Origin: an uncultured Bacteroidales bacterium
Lineage (GTDB): Bacteria > Bacteroidota > Bacteroidia > Bacteroidales > F082
Assembly (NCBI GenBank): GCA_947304185.1
Contig: CAMZAM010000001.1
Location: 186,001 to 250,000 of the forward strand
Direction of reading: 5' to 3'
DNA length: 64,000 nucleotides
Shown in pieces: positions 53,166 to 61,938 of the stretch (positions are counted from its first letter, which is position 1; each line of letters opens with the position of its first letter). A model generated the notes under the pieces. The model was not told where the DNA came from. It saw only the letters and a list, made by a program, of their open reading frames with translations, and made no database searches. Position numbers and translations under genes: made by a program.

Positions 53166-53568
53166 TGAAACAACAATCCAGAAATACCTCGACAACGAGC
53201 TTTCTCCGGAAGAGAGAAACGAGGTCGAAAAACATCTTGAAAACTGCCAAGAATGCAGCAAACAAGTTGAAAATCAGCGTGTTTTTGCCGAAAATGTAAA
53301 GAAATCAATTGAAGCATTCGTGCCAAATGAAGCTGAGATTCCTGATTTCAAGATTGCATACCAACCGAAGAAAACTAGAACCTTAAGAATAGTCTTAATC
53401 TCTTCTCTTTCAACGGCTTGCGCAATATTGTTGGCGTTTTTCATCATCAAAGGTTTCAAAAAAGAACCTGAAAACTACGACATCTACGACTTCATCACCA
53501 TTGAGGAGTATGATGCCAACAAGCCCATGACTGAACAGCTGTTTACATATATTGAAAATAACATTTAA
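53152..53568 (+). CDS. Transmembrane anti-sigma factor with zinc-finger motif
   Basis: 138-residue anti-sigma factor. N-terminal ZAS/zf-HC2 domain with His-x3-Cys-x2-Cys in HLENCQECS (about 25-33), one membrane segment (about 79-102: IVLISSLSTACAILLAFFII) and a short acidic periplasmic tail of about 35 residues. It should hold the ECF sigma factor at the membrane until a signal arrives. Overlaps the sigma gene; the secreted protein gene follows after 11 nt. Confidence 0.9.
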   Translation: MKHFDETTIQKYLDNELSPEERNEVEKHLENCQECSKQVENQRVFAENVKKSIEAFVPNEAEIPDFKIAYQPKKTRTLRIVLISSLSTACAILLAFFIIKGFKKEPENYDIYDFITIEEYDANKPMTEQLFTYIENNI

Positions 53569-53579
53569 AATTTAACACA

Positions 53580-54725
53580 ATGAAAAAACTGCTTCTAATA
53601 ATTACAATTCTGTTTGCATCGTATATCATTGATGCACAGACTATTAACCTTGTAAAAGATGAGTCGTACGCTGTTGGCGGAGATTGGGCAAAAATATGTG
53701 ACAATGCAAAAAAACTGACTGTTTTCGACGACGGTACAGCCATAATAAGCCACACCAATGAAAACCGTTATTCGCTGTTCGACAAAAACGGCAAGTTATT
53801 GAAAGACATCAAGATTTACTTCGAAGACGGAAAGAAAAAGCCTTTCAACCTGCAGCCCGTTTTCGGAAAAATCAACAACCTCTATTTCACTGGAACAAAC
53901 AGTCAGGGAATTATCTATTTCTTTAATGATAACGGGCTGATTGTCAATGAAATAACTGTTGATTTCTCAAGCCACGAAATGATTCCGCTTGCAAATGATA
54001 AGATTGCGCTTTTCGGAGGCACTTCATGGGAAACACAATGGCATTATTTTGTTGCTATTTTGGATATTGGCACCGGTGATTATCATATCGTATATGATGA
54101 TTTTAAAGAAACCACTTCTATTGGTGGCGAATATATGATTTATGCCAAGGCGTTAATAAACCACAGAGTAGATATGGTTAAGATTTCAGACAATGTTTTG
54201 GCAATTGCTTTGCCGGATGCGGGAAAGCTGTTACTTTATAATATCACTGAAAGCAGCCTGATTGAAAAGAAACTTGATTGGAAACCAAAAGTTTTGTCGG
54301 TTGAAGAACAGAAAAAAATGCAGTCTGATGCTATCGAAAAGTATAAGAAGGAATTCGATATTTGGCAAAAATATCCAAACCCGGAGAAACTGGCCAAGAA
54401 ACAGCAGCAGTTTGTCAAACAGCTTGAAAACGGCATGAATCACATCACAGAGCCGTTAACTGTATCGTGGTTTACATCAGCAATCAAAGGCAATGGCGAC
54501 AACATCATATTCTTTGAATATATTGACGAAGCGGGTAAAAACTCATTCCATGCTTATTCAGTGGGGCAAAATAAAACCATCTCTAAAAACTCATTCCAGT
54601 GCACTGATTACGACCTTTCAATAAAAAAGAATAAGTTTGTTATCCATAACGGCTATGTGTATGGAATTCAGAATGTTAAAGGTTCGGAAAATGATCTGAG
54701 ATTGGTGAGATTCGAAATGAAATAA
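53580..54725 (+). CDS. Secreted beta-propeller-like protein of unknown function
   Basis: 381-residue protein with a signal peptide (MKKLLLIITILFASYIIDAQ). The body shows repeating strand patterns such as TVFDDGTAIISHTNENRYSLFDKNGK and NNLYFTGTNSQGIIYFFNDNGL, suggesting a beta-propeller, with one charged helical insertion (about 240-285). No enzyme motif and no T9SS sorting domain are visible. Third gene of the sigma/anti-sigma operon; it may be the sensor or a target of the regulator (inference). Confidence 0.8.
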   Translation: MKKLLLIITILFASYIIDAQTINLVKDESYAVGGDWAKICDNAKKLTVFDDGTAIISHTNENRYSLFDKNGKLLKDIKIYFEDGKKKPFNLQPVFGKINNLYFTGTNSQGIIYFFNDNGLIVNEITVDFSSHEMIPLANDKIALFGGTSWETQWHYFVAILDIGTGDYHIVYDDFKETTSIGGEYMIYAKALINHRVDMVKISDNVLAIALPDAGKLLLYNITESSLIEKKLDWKPKVLSVEEQKKMQSDAIEKYKKEFDIWQKYPNPEKLAKKQQQFVKQLENGMNHITEPLTVSWFTSAIKGNGDNIIFFEYIDEAGKNSFHAYSVGQNKTISKNSFQCTDYDLSIKKNKFVIHNGYVYGIQNVKGSENDLRLVRFEMK

Positions 54726-54752
54726 AAACGTCAATCATCTATAAAACACCAT

Positions 54753-54781
54753 GTAGAGACGCCATATTATGACGTCTCTAC
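54753..54781. repeat. Palindromic mini-element, copy 5 (GTAGAGACG...CGTCTCTAC)
   Basis: 29-bp inverted repeat with perfect 9-bp arms. Its right end supplies the TAG stop codon of the - strand gene starting at 55032. Confidence 0.8.
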
Positions 54782-55032
54782 GTGTTTTGTATCCACTTTT
54801 TTAATTCTTCAACGCGTTTCTGATATTTCTCAAGCTGGCTTTCAACGAAATCGTCGCTGTATTTGCGGTCGCAGAAGCCGTTGCCGCGAGCGACGTATTC
54901 GTCATCGTAGAGAGAGCCTAAGACATCTTCATAATTCTCAACATACTGTTGATTTTCGGCGAGAAGACGTTTTAGGTCGTTTATGTCGGCTTCAAAAGAC
55001 TCGCCCGAGGAAAATGTATAGCGTTTTTTCAT
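54778..55032 (-). CDS. Small acidic coiled-coil protein
   Basis: 84-residue soluble protein of unknown function, rich in Glu, Asp, Lys and Tyr. The C-terminal 30 residues (ESQLEKYQKRVEELKKWIQ) form a likely coiled coil. Its ATG overlaps the truB stop by 4 nt, so it is translated with truB. The stop codon falls inside a palindromic mini-element, so the native C-terminus may once have been longer. Confidence 0.7.
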   Translation of the reverse strand: MKKRYTFSSGESFEADINDLKRLLAENQQYVENYEDVLGSLYDDEYVARGNGFCDRKYSDDFVESQLEKYQKRVEELKKWIQNT

Positions 55033-55742
55033 TCTTCTTGTGGTAATTCAGGTGCGGTTTCAATAATCTTTTGCTTTAATTCCATCAGATCCCAGGCGTC
55101 TTTTACGTCGAAATCACCGATTTTGGTGCGGCGTAAACTGATTAAACAGGCACCATTGCCTAAAGCCCGGCCAAAGTCGTTGACCAGCGAGCGGATGTAG
55201 GTGCCTTTGGAGCATTTAACCATGAAATCGACTTTCGGGAAGTTGGTGGTATCTATTTGAAAATCTTCGATATGCACGAGACGTTCCTTCAGCTCGAGCT
55301 CCTCGTCGGAACGTGCATAGTCGAAAGCGCGCTTCCCCTGGATCTTGATAGCGGAAAACTTCGGCGGACGCTGCATTATATCGCCGATGAACTTTTTACG
55401 CGCCTCGTCTAACGCCTCGGCGCTGATTCCGTCCGTCGGGAAGAACTGATTCGGCTCACTTTCAAGGTCGAAAGTCGGCGTAGTCTGCCCCAACAGCATA
55501 GTGCCAGTGTAAACCTTCTCCTGCGCCTGGAAATTGTCGATTTGCTTGGTCATCCGTCCAGTGCAGAGTATCAACAACCCCGTCGCTAAGGGATCTAAGG
55601 TGCCAGCATGCCCCACCTTCAGCTTCCGAATCTGATGGTATTTCTTGATGACAGCACGAATCAGATTGACAACGTCGAACGACGTCCAATCCAATGGTTT
55701 GTCAATCAAAAAAACTTCTCCTTCTTCGAAATGAAAGTCCAT
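55029..55742 (-). CDS. truB: tRNA pseudouridine-55 synthase
   Basis: Makes pseudouridine 55 in the T-loop of tRNAs. About 237 residues; catalytic Asp in [14 protein letters not shown] (about 45-58), start motif [15 protein letters not shown] and [11 protein letters not shown] (about 174). It is shorter at the C-terminus than the E. coli protein (314), as usual in this phylum. ATG at 55742 is preferred to an in-frame TTG four codons upstream. It overlaps the uppP stop by 1 nt. Confidence 0.96.
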   Translation of the reverse strand: MDFHFEEGEVFLIDKPLDWTSFDVVNLIRAVIKKYHQIRKLKVGHAGTLDPLATGLLILCTGRMTKQIDNFQAQEKVYTGTMLLGQTTPTFDLESEPNQFFPTDGISAEALDEARKKFIGDIMQRPPKFSAIKIQGKRAFDYARSDEELELKERLVHIEDFQIDTTNFPKVDFMVKCSKGTYIRSLVNDFGRALGNGACLISLRRTKIGDFDVKDAWDLMELKQKIIETAPELPQEE

Positions 55743-56560
55743 TATGCGAAACAAATTGCCAAAATGCCAACAATCACGCAGTAGATTGCGAAATAAATCA
55801 ATTTACCTTTTTTAACGATGCTGATCATCCATTTGCAGGCCAGACATCCTGTGATGAACGCCGCCATAAATCCGATTATGAGCGTCAACGGTGAGATGCC
55901 TGCCATGGCAGCACTCCAGCCGACATCAAGAACATCTTTTAAATCAAACAACGCCTCACCTAAAATCGGAGGAATCACCATCAAAAACGAGAACTGTGCG
56001 AGTTTTTCCTTCTTATTTCCAAGCAACAAACCCGTTGCGATAGTCGTTCCAGAACGCGACAGACCCGGCATGGTGGCGCAGGCCTGACCAATACCTATGA
56101 TAAATGCGTGTAATCCCGATATCTCCTCACGCTGACGCGGCTTCGCGAAATGCGCGAATGTCAGCAAAGTGGCGGTAACCAACAGCATGATGCCGACAAT
56201 CAACAAGCCTGAACCGAAGATTTCTTCGATAGTGTCTTTGAAAAACACGCCAACGATGCCAACCGGAATCATCGAGATGAGGATGTTGATGGCGTATTTC
56301 GTGCCGCCGTTGAGGTTTTTATATGAATTCCACTGCTGTTTGGTGAACAAATCCTTGAAAATCCACACTACTTCGCTCCAAAGGACGACCAAGGTGGCGC
56401 AGACTGTAGCGACATGCAAAACCACGTTAAACGTTAAGTTTTCCTCGCCGCTCAACCCAAAGATGTTCGACAATATTGTGAGGTGTCCACTGCTCGACAC
56501 TGGCAGGAACTCCGTCAAACCCTGCAGAATTCCTAATAGTAAAGCTTGTAACCAATCCAT
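55742..56560 (-). CDS. uppP: Undecaprenyl-diphosphatase
   Basis: Integral membrane phosphatase that recycles the lipid carrier of cell-wall synthesis and gives some bacitracin resistance. At 272 residues it has [21 protein letters not shown] (about 12-32) and [15 protein letters not shown] (about 165-179), the two active-site regions. It lies in the common Bacteroidota order ftsX, DUF3098, uppP, truB. Confidence 0.96.
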   Translation of the reverse strand: MDWLQALLLGILQGLTEFLPVSSSGHLTILSNIFGLSGEENLTFNVVLHVATVCATLVVLWSEVVWIFKDLFTKQQWNSYKNLNGGTKYAINILISMIPVGIVGVFFKDTIEEIFGSGLLIVGIMLLVTATLLTFAHFAKPRQREEISGLHAFIIGIGQACATMPGLSRSGTTIATGLLLGNKKEKLAQFSFLMVIPPILGEALFDLKDVLDVGWSAAMAGISPLTLIIGFMAAFITGCLACKWMISIVKKGKLIYFAIYCVIVGILAICFA

Positions 56561-56820
56561 TACTCTTTAGGTTTTTTCATTATAGCGTAAAACTGGATTC
56601 CGAATCCAATCAGAATCAAAATCGGGGATAAAGTCAGTCTTCTGAAGCTGAAAAGGCTTTCGTTGAATACATCGGGATCGTCGGAGCCGCCGCCGATCAT
56701 CAATAAAAATCCCACGAGGAGAAACGCCAGTCCGATAAGCACCCACATGTAGTTGTCACGACCGAAAGGCATTGGTTTCTTCTCTTTTTCAGTGGTTTTC
56801 ACTTCTTTTTTTGTTGCCAT
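56560..56820 (-). CDS. DUF3098 family small membrane protein
   Basis: 86-residue protein with two membrane segments (about 24-42 and 66-82) and a charged N-terminus. The pattern [25 protein letters not shown]...GGGSDDPD matches DUF3098. Its conserved place between ftsX and uppP suggests a role in cell wall or division, but none is proven. Confidence 0.9.
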   Translation of the reverse strand: MATKKEVKTTEKEKKPMPFGRDNYMWVLIGLAFLLVGFLLMIGGGSDDPDVFNESLFSFRRLTLSPILILIGFGIQFYAIMKKPKE

Positions 56821-56835
56821 ATCTGTAAGTTTTAA

Positions 56836-57717
56836 TTATTCGTAAAGTTCGTCAACGTCGGCGCGCAGATATTTCCGCATCGCAAAAAACGTCGATAATG
56901 TAGTAAGCAAAACGCCCAAGACAAGCACCGACACATATATCATCGCAATGTTGCCTGCATTCGACAGCTGCATGAGCTCCGGGACGTCGTTCATTGTTTT
57001 CACCAAGAAAACCGTCAGCAAAACCAACGACAGGATGGCGCCGATAACACCTTGAATCACAAAGTATTTCATAAATGGCTTTATGATGAATCCCTCCGTT
57101 GCGCCGACGAGCTGCATGCTGCGCACCACAAAGCGTTTCGAGTAGACCGACAGCCTCACCGTGTGACTTATCAGCGTCACCGCCATGATGAGCAGGACTA
57201 ATCCGATGAGCAGCAAAACAGCCGCTATCTTATTGACATTCTTATCGATAGAGTGTACCAACGACTTCTGCACATACACCTCTTTCACGTTTTTGTTTTT
57301 CATCACCCATTTCTCAATCTTCGCTATGCTGTCGTTGTTGGCATAATCGGAGTTAAACCTCACATCGATCGAAGGCAGAAGCGGGTTTTCAACATCGCCA
57401 AGCCATTGCAAGATGTCCTCACCAAGATCTTCAGTCAAACGGCGCGTCGCCTCTTCCTGTGAGATGTATTCCGTTGATTTTACATAGTTTTTTCTATCCA
57501 AAACATGTTGAAAATCAATGATATCGCTCTCTTTCACGCCTTTCTTCATCACGATTTCGAAACCGACATTTTCTTTGATATAATCGGAAATCTTATTCGC
57601 GAAAAGCAACAGCGATGAGAACAAGCTCAGCACAAAAAGCACGAGCATGATGCTCATCAGGGAGATGAGATATGAGCCACGGAGACGGCGTTTCGTTGTC
57701 GAATTTTCCCTCTTCAT
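56836..57717 (-). CDS. ftsX: Cell-division permease FtsX
   Basis: Membrane part of the FtsEX complex, which couples ATP hydrolysis by FtsE to activation of cell-wall hydrolases at the septum. About 293 residues: N-terminal membrane segment (about 20-45), periplasmic loop (about 50-165) and three C-terminal segments with RSMQLVGATEGFIIKPF (about 222). ftsE is not adjacent. It could work with the EnvC-like activator near the window start. ATG at 57717 fits the promoter 15 nt upstream. Confidence 0.93.
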   Translation of the reverse strand: MKRENSTTKRRLRGSYLISLMSIMLVLFVLSLFSSLLLFANKISDYIKENVGFEIVMKKGVKESDIIDFQHVLDRKNYVKSTEYISQEEATRRLTEDLGEDILQWLGDVENPLLPSIDVRFNSDYANNDSIAKIEKWVMKNKNVKEVYVQKSLVHSIDKNVNKIAAVLLLIGLVLLIMAVTLISHTVRLSVYSKRFVVRSMQLVGATEGFIIKPFMKYFVIQGVIGAILSLVLLTVFLVKTMNDVPELMQLSNAGNIAMIYVSVLVLGVLLTTLSTFFAMRKYLRADVDELYE

Positions 57718-57732
57718 CACATTAATAACTTG

Positions 57733-57740
57733 CAAAAATA
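57733..57740 (-). promoter_or_regulatory. -7 promoter box of the ftsX operon
   Basis: TATTTTTG on the - strand, 15 nt before the ATG at 57717. Confidence 0.65.
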
Positions 57741-57753
57741 AGAAAAAATATAC

Positions 57754-57761
57754 TAATTTTG
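57754..57761 (+). promoter_or_regulatory. -7 promoter box of the M64 peptidase
   Basis: TAATTTTG, 16 nt before the ATG at 57778. It is back-to-back with the ftsX box in a 60-bp divergent region. Confidence 0.65.
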
Positions 57762-57777
57762 CAAAAAAATTATCAAC

Positions 57778-59055
57778 ATGAAGAGGTCATTGGTCATTAT
57801 TTTATCAACAGTATTGATTTGCTTAAGTCTTAAAGTTACAGGTCAGGTTGAATATGATAAATACTTTACGGACAATCAGTTACGAATCGATTATTATCTT
57901 TTCGGTAATGCCGACACTGTTTCTTATGCTCTCGATAAACTCGTGAAAGAGCCGAAATGGGGCGGTCCGCGCGCTCATCTTGTTGATGACACCAACTACG
58001 GAATGTATTTTGTAAAAGTCACATTGCCGAATTCCGACGAGATACTTTATTCGCATTGTTATTGTCTGTTATTTGGCGAGTGGCAGACGACAGAAGAAGC
58101 CACAAAAACAACCAAAGGCTTCCATGAATCGGTGGTGATTCCGTTCCCGAAAGAGCCTGTCGAGGTGACTTTTTATGCCAAGACCGACCATCTGCAGCTC
58201 GTCGAGAAGATGAAGATAACAGTAAATCCCGACGATTACTTCATCAAGCCTGCGCCGAGGCTGCCTTATGAGATATTTAAGGTTTATGGCGACTATCCTG
58301 TTGAAAACGCCGTCGACATTGTGCTTTTGCCTGATGGCTACACCGCTCAGGAGATGGAAAAATTCAAGAAAGACTGTCAGTTTTTCGTGCAGAGCCTGTT
58401 CAGCTACGCTCCGTACGACCGTTATACCGATCGTTTCAATGTACGCGCGGTGCTCGTGCCGTCACAAGACAGCGACATCACCATGCCTGGTGATAAAATC
58501 TACCGTAACACAGCGCTCAGCTGCAACTTCTGGACCTTCGATAGCGAACGTTACTGCATGACGTACGACAACGAGACTATGAAAACTCTTGCCGGACAGG
58601 TGCCTTACGACCAGATTTACATCCTCGCAAACACCAAGAAATACGGCGGGGGAGGAATATTCAACTCCTATTGTGTTAGTACTACCGGCAACTCTTATTC
58701 TTCGGATGTCATCATCCATGAGTTCGGTCATGGTTTTGCGGGTTTAGCCGACGAGTATGCCTACGACGGCACCGATAACTACTGTCTCGAGGTGGAGCCT
58801 TGGGAGCCAAACATCACCACTTTGGTTGATTTCGAAAGCAAATGGAAGGACATGCTTGGCAAGAAGACGCCAGTTCCGACACCGGTAAAACCGAAATATG
58901 AAAAGACCGTAGGCGTTTACGAAGGCGCGGGCTATCAGCTACACGGCATCTATCGTCCGATGATCGACTGCCTGATGAATACGTTCAATGGCGATAAATT
59001 CTGCCCGGTGTGCGAACGTGCGATTGAGAGGATGATAAAATTGTACACGGAATAA
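57778..59055 (+). CDS. M64 family zinc metallopeptidase (IgA peptidase type)
   Basis: 425-residue exported peptidase. Signal peptide (about 1-23), an N-terminal beta domain (about 25-150) and the catalytic domain with the metzincin-like motif HEFGHGFAGLADEY (about 320-333). The two His, the Glu and the downstream Asp/Glu match the M64 family, named for an IgA-cleaving enzyme of Clostridium ramosum. Whether this one cuts IgA is unknown. The C-terminal PVCERAIERMI pairs with a Cys in DCLMNTF. No T9SS sorting domain, so it is probably periplasmic or membrane-released. Confidence 0.93.
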   Translation: MKRSLVIILSTVLICLSLKVTGQVEYDKYFTDNQLRIDYYLFGNADTVSYALDKLVKEPKWGGPRAHLVDDTNYGMYFVKVTLPNSDEILYSHCYCLLFGEWQTTEEATKTTKGFHESVVIPFPKEPVEVTFYAKTDHLQLVEKMKITVNPDDYFIKPAPRLPYEIFKVYGDYPVENAVDIVLLPDGYTAQEMEKFKKDCQFFVQSLFSYAPYDRYTDRFNVRAVLVPSQDSDITMPGDKIYRNTALSCNFWTFDSERYCMTYDNETMKTLAGQVPYDQIYILANTKKYGGGGIFNSYCVSTTGNSYSSDVIIHEFGHGFAGLADEYAYDGTDNYCLEVEPWEPNITTLVDFESKWKDMLGKKTPVPTPVKPKYEKTVGVYEGAGYQLHGIYRPMIDCLMNTFNGDKFCPVCERAIERMIKLYTE

Positions 59056-59059
59056 AAAT

Positions 59060-59087
59060 GTAAGGGCAAAAAATGTTTTGCCCCTAC
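59060..59087. repeat. Palindromic mini-element, copy 6 (GTAAGGGC...GCCCCTAC)
   Basis: 28-bp inverted repeat with 12-bp arms (one mismatch) around AATG, five nt after the M64 stop, between convergent genes. Confidence 0.7.
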
Positions 59088-59120
59088 ATTCAAATTTCAA
59101 TTATTTATCACAATCTGCGT

Positions 59121-60392
59121 TTATTTCTTTATAATCTTCTTCGTCACCACATTCCCATTTTTTGTCAAAAATCGCATCATGTAAATACCTGATGGTAAAT
59201 CACTTACAGCGATTTTGTTGATATTTGTCGATATGGTTTTTACGCATTTTCCAACAAGGTCGTACACCTCGCACGACACCACATCGCCAGCCACACACAC
59301 ATAGTCGACAACAGGGTTTGGATATACCACGACAACATCCTGGAAATCGGTTAAAATCTCTTCAACGCCAAAAGGAGTGTTGCCTAAAACAGGATATCCG
59401 TCGTTAGAGTTATCTTCATCAATCACCCAAACATTAGTCTCGTTGTTGAGCAGATTGACAAACTCTTCTGAGCGCATGAAGTCGGCTGTCTGGGGCTCAC
59501 CATATTCATTTGTTTCGTTGATACATCCTTCGAGGTAGTGGCAATTTGTGACACTTCCGCCAGATGGCTTGTTTCCGATGATAGCTCCTTTATATGTCGC
59601 GTTTTCGTTATACAAAACATCTCCAACATTATAGCAGTTCTTAAGATTATATCCTCTTCCTGCGATACCGCCAACCATATTTTCTCCCTTAACAGTTCCA
59701 ACGTTATAACAGTTTTCTAAAACTCCATTCATGCCAACAATGCCTCCAACGCCATTCTTTCCGGTGATATCTCCAAGATTTGCACAGTTGGTTACTATAG
59801 GACTTCCATATGCAGCTATTCCGGCACTCGCACTTTGGCTACCACCTGTTTCGACATTAACATTGGAGATGCAATATTCAAAAACACCGTTATAACCAGA
59901 AAAACCTGCAACTTTTCTATCACTTGTAATAGATCCTTCCAAATAAAGGTTTTTAACCACTGCGTTGGTTCCAAGTTGTGTGAAAAATCCGGCATAAGTC
60001 GACACCCACATTGAGTTATTGTCATTAATAGCATTATCGGCGTCGATATAAATTCCTGTTATGCTATGGAAACCGCCATCAAAGACACCATCAAAGTATT
60101 TTTGGGATTCTGCTGAAGGCCCCGCTCCTATCGGAATCCATTGATTATCAGTACTTCCGTTAAGGTCTATATCAGTTGTCAGTAAGAAATGTTTTCCTTC
60201 AGTCCAGCGTGAATAATCCCAATTTATACTATATACCAGCCATGCCAGTTGCTGAGCGTTTTCGATAAGATAAGGGTCGGCTTCGGTACCCGAGCCGCTT
60301 CTGATGGCTTCACGGTTGCCATCCCACACACTCTGTGCTGTCAAACTCATCCCCAGGACGAGAAATAACATTATATATAATACCTTTTTCAT
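59121..60392 (-). CDS. GLUG-repeat surface protein with T9SS sorting domain
   Basis: 423-residue exported protein. Signal peptide (about 1-19), a region starting GSGTEADPYLIENAQQLAWL, then GLUG-type beta-helix repeats (about 180-300, for example VGGIVGMNGVLENCYNVG), and a type A T9SS C-terminal domain from about 343 (VVVYPNPVVDYVCV ... LPSGIYMMRF). Expected to be displayed on, or released from, the cell surface; such repeats are found in adhesins. Last gene of a - strand operon that begins with a sensor kinase. Confidence 0.9.
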   Translation of the reverse strand: MKKVLYIMLFLVLGMSLTAQSVWDGNREAIRSGSGTEADPYLIENAQQLAWLVYSINWDYSRWTEGKHFLLTTDIDLNGSTDNQWIPIGAGPSAESQKYFDGVFDGGFHSITGIYIDADNAINDNNSMWVSTYAGFFTQLGTNAVVKNLYLEGSITSDRKVAGFSGYNGVFEYCISNVNVETGGSQSASAGIAAYGSPIVTNCANLGDITGKNGVGGIVGMNGVLENCYNVGTVKGENMVGGIAGRGYNLKNCYNVGDVLYNENATYKGAIIGNKPSGGSVTNCHYLEGCINETNEYGEPQTADFMRSEEFVNLLNNETNVWVIDEDNSNDGYPVLGNTPFGVEEILTDFQDVVVVYPNPVVDYVCVAGDVVSCEVYDLVGKCVKTISTNINKIAVSDLPSGIYMMRFLTKNGNVVTKKIIKK

Positions 60393-60403
60393 AGCCTTAA
60401 ATT

Positions 60404-61933
60404 TTATTTGTTGTTCAAATTATTCAAGAAATACTCTTTAATATATGTTGCCCAATTATCCATTTCATTTCTGTTGAAACCATTTGTAAACCAACATGTT
60501 ACATAAGCTCTATCCAACACTTGGACAGCGCCACTTTCGAAAGTGAATGGTCCGGATGAAGCCAATCCGCGACGGTCACCGGCATTATTCGGTGCGCCAT
60601 TGTTGCCAGTTTCCTCGCTCCAATACAAACCGTTTTGGTTGTAGCCGCCATTAGGTATCACGCCACCTGTACCCCAGTTGTAAGGATCAGAATCGTATGG
60701 AAACATGAATTTGCATTCAGGACCCACAGTGCCGGGTGCACCAGGAAAACCATAACCACCGTATTGGACATGATCGCCACTTTTCCATATTCCTTTTAAC
60801 AAACCGTAATAATGTTGAGCCTCTTCAGGATCACCATTCATAGCTGCTGTGTTTTCATGATAGAAATAACCTGTCATGCCAAGACGTTCATTATCAATGA
60901 TTCCATCACCAAAACCCAGACCGTTGATGCTTTCGTCGACAATTTGGTTGCCGTTTGAATCGTATTTAGGGTTATCTAAACCGTCAGGATTCATTGTAGG
61001 ACCGCCAAGAATCATTATGATTTGCGCCGGAGGGTTAGCACCGTATGAACCAGGTTCACTATTACCATCAAAATCATCGGCATTATAACCATAATAATAA
61101 CCGTTTTGAACATTACAGCCATTGTAGTCGTCATGGGCATAACCGATGTCAAAGTCGGTCCATGAGCCGATGTAAGTGTCATGATATGTGTTTGCTGAGC
61201 GGTTGTAAATCCACTGACGCATGAAGAGAGTGTTGTTGAGAATCTCATCGTCAGGGGCGTTGAAGCCATATAGCATGCAGTGAATCTCTATGCCAAGGGC
61301 GCCGCCACCCGACTCACCATGATGTACATAACCATTGTTATAAAAATCGTAGCTGTCGTTATAGATGCAGAACAGTGCCATATCGCCAAGGATATCGGGG
61401 TAATCGCCGTTGTGCGGGTCGTACACACCGTCGCCGTCGACATCCACGAAAGGAGCGAGGGTGGCGGCGAAACCGTCGTTGACATTGCCGTTACCAGGCC
61501 AGGTGAGGATATCCTCAGGGATGTCACCGCCCGGATTTGCGATAAGGGATTCTATCTCAGCACGCGACACCTTCCACACGTGGTGATATTTCATCACGTT
61601 GAAGATATCGGTTGAAGCGTCGGTCACACGCAACGGTCCCGACCAGAAGTCTTCGCCCACCTGGTTGAAACGCACCGCTGCCAGATGGAGGCTGTCGTCG
61701 GCATCGAGACCGCCTATCCACAGTGTGTTTTGGAATATTGTAGAGGCATCGCCTGTAGCAGGGACGATATATCCCTGATCGGTGTTTTGACCTCCTCGCA
61801 TTCTGAAGAAGTTACCGGTTCCAAACAATGTGGTCTTCACATTGTTGATGTCAATCTCGGCATCAGGATGCCACTGAGCCGCTACACTGAAAGCTACACT
61901 GAGCATTACAAGTAGAAGTACAAGTTTTTTCAT
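60404..61933 (-). CDS. Large secreted protein without a sorting domain
   Basis: 509-residue exported protein with signal peptide MKKLVLLLVMLSVAFSVAAQ. It shows TLWIGGLDADDSLHLAAVRF near the N-terminus and calcium-binding-like DVDGDGVYDPHNGDYP (about 168-183), features of large Bacteroidota surface proteins. Unusually, it ends at NEMDNWATYIKEYFLNNLNNK, with no T9SS C-terminal domain. It is rich in Asn, Gly and Tyr. Function unknown. It starts 5 nt after the response regulator stop and 11 nt before the GLUG gene. Confidence 0.85.
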   Translation of the reverse strand: MKKLVLLLVMLSVAFSVAAQWHPDAEIDINNVKTTLFGTGNFFRMRGGQNTDQGYIVPATGDASTIFQNTLWIGGLDADDSLHLAAVRFNQVGEDFWSGPLRVTDASTDIFNVMKYHHVWKVSRAEIESLIANPGGDIPEDILTWPGNGNVNDGFAATLAPFVDVDGDGVYDPHNGDYPDILGDMALFCIYNDSYDFYNNGYVHHGESGGGALGIEIHCMLYGFNAPDDEILNNTLFMRQWIYNRSANTYHDTYIGSWTDFDIGYAHDDYNGCNVQNGYYYGYNADDFDGNSEPGSYGANPPAQIIMILGGPTMNPDGLDNPKYDSNGNQIVDESINGLGFGDGIIDNERLGMTGYFYHENTAAMNGDPEEAQHYYGLLKGIWKSGDHVQYGGYGFPGAPGTVGPECKFMFPYDSDPYNWGTGGVIPNGGYNQNGLYWSEETGNNGAPNNAGDRRGLASSGPFTFESGAVQVLDRAYVTCWFTNGFNRNEMDNWATYIKEYFLNNLNNK

Positions 61934-61938
61934 AGCGT

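Noticed and set aside
59060-59087. Intrinsic terminator after the M64 peptidase
   Set aside because: Stem is good but no T-run follows; its ends match the palindromic mini-element family, so it was listed as a repeat.
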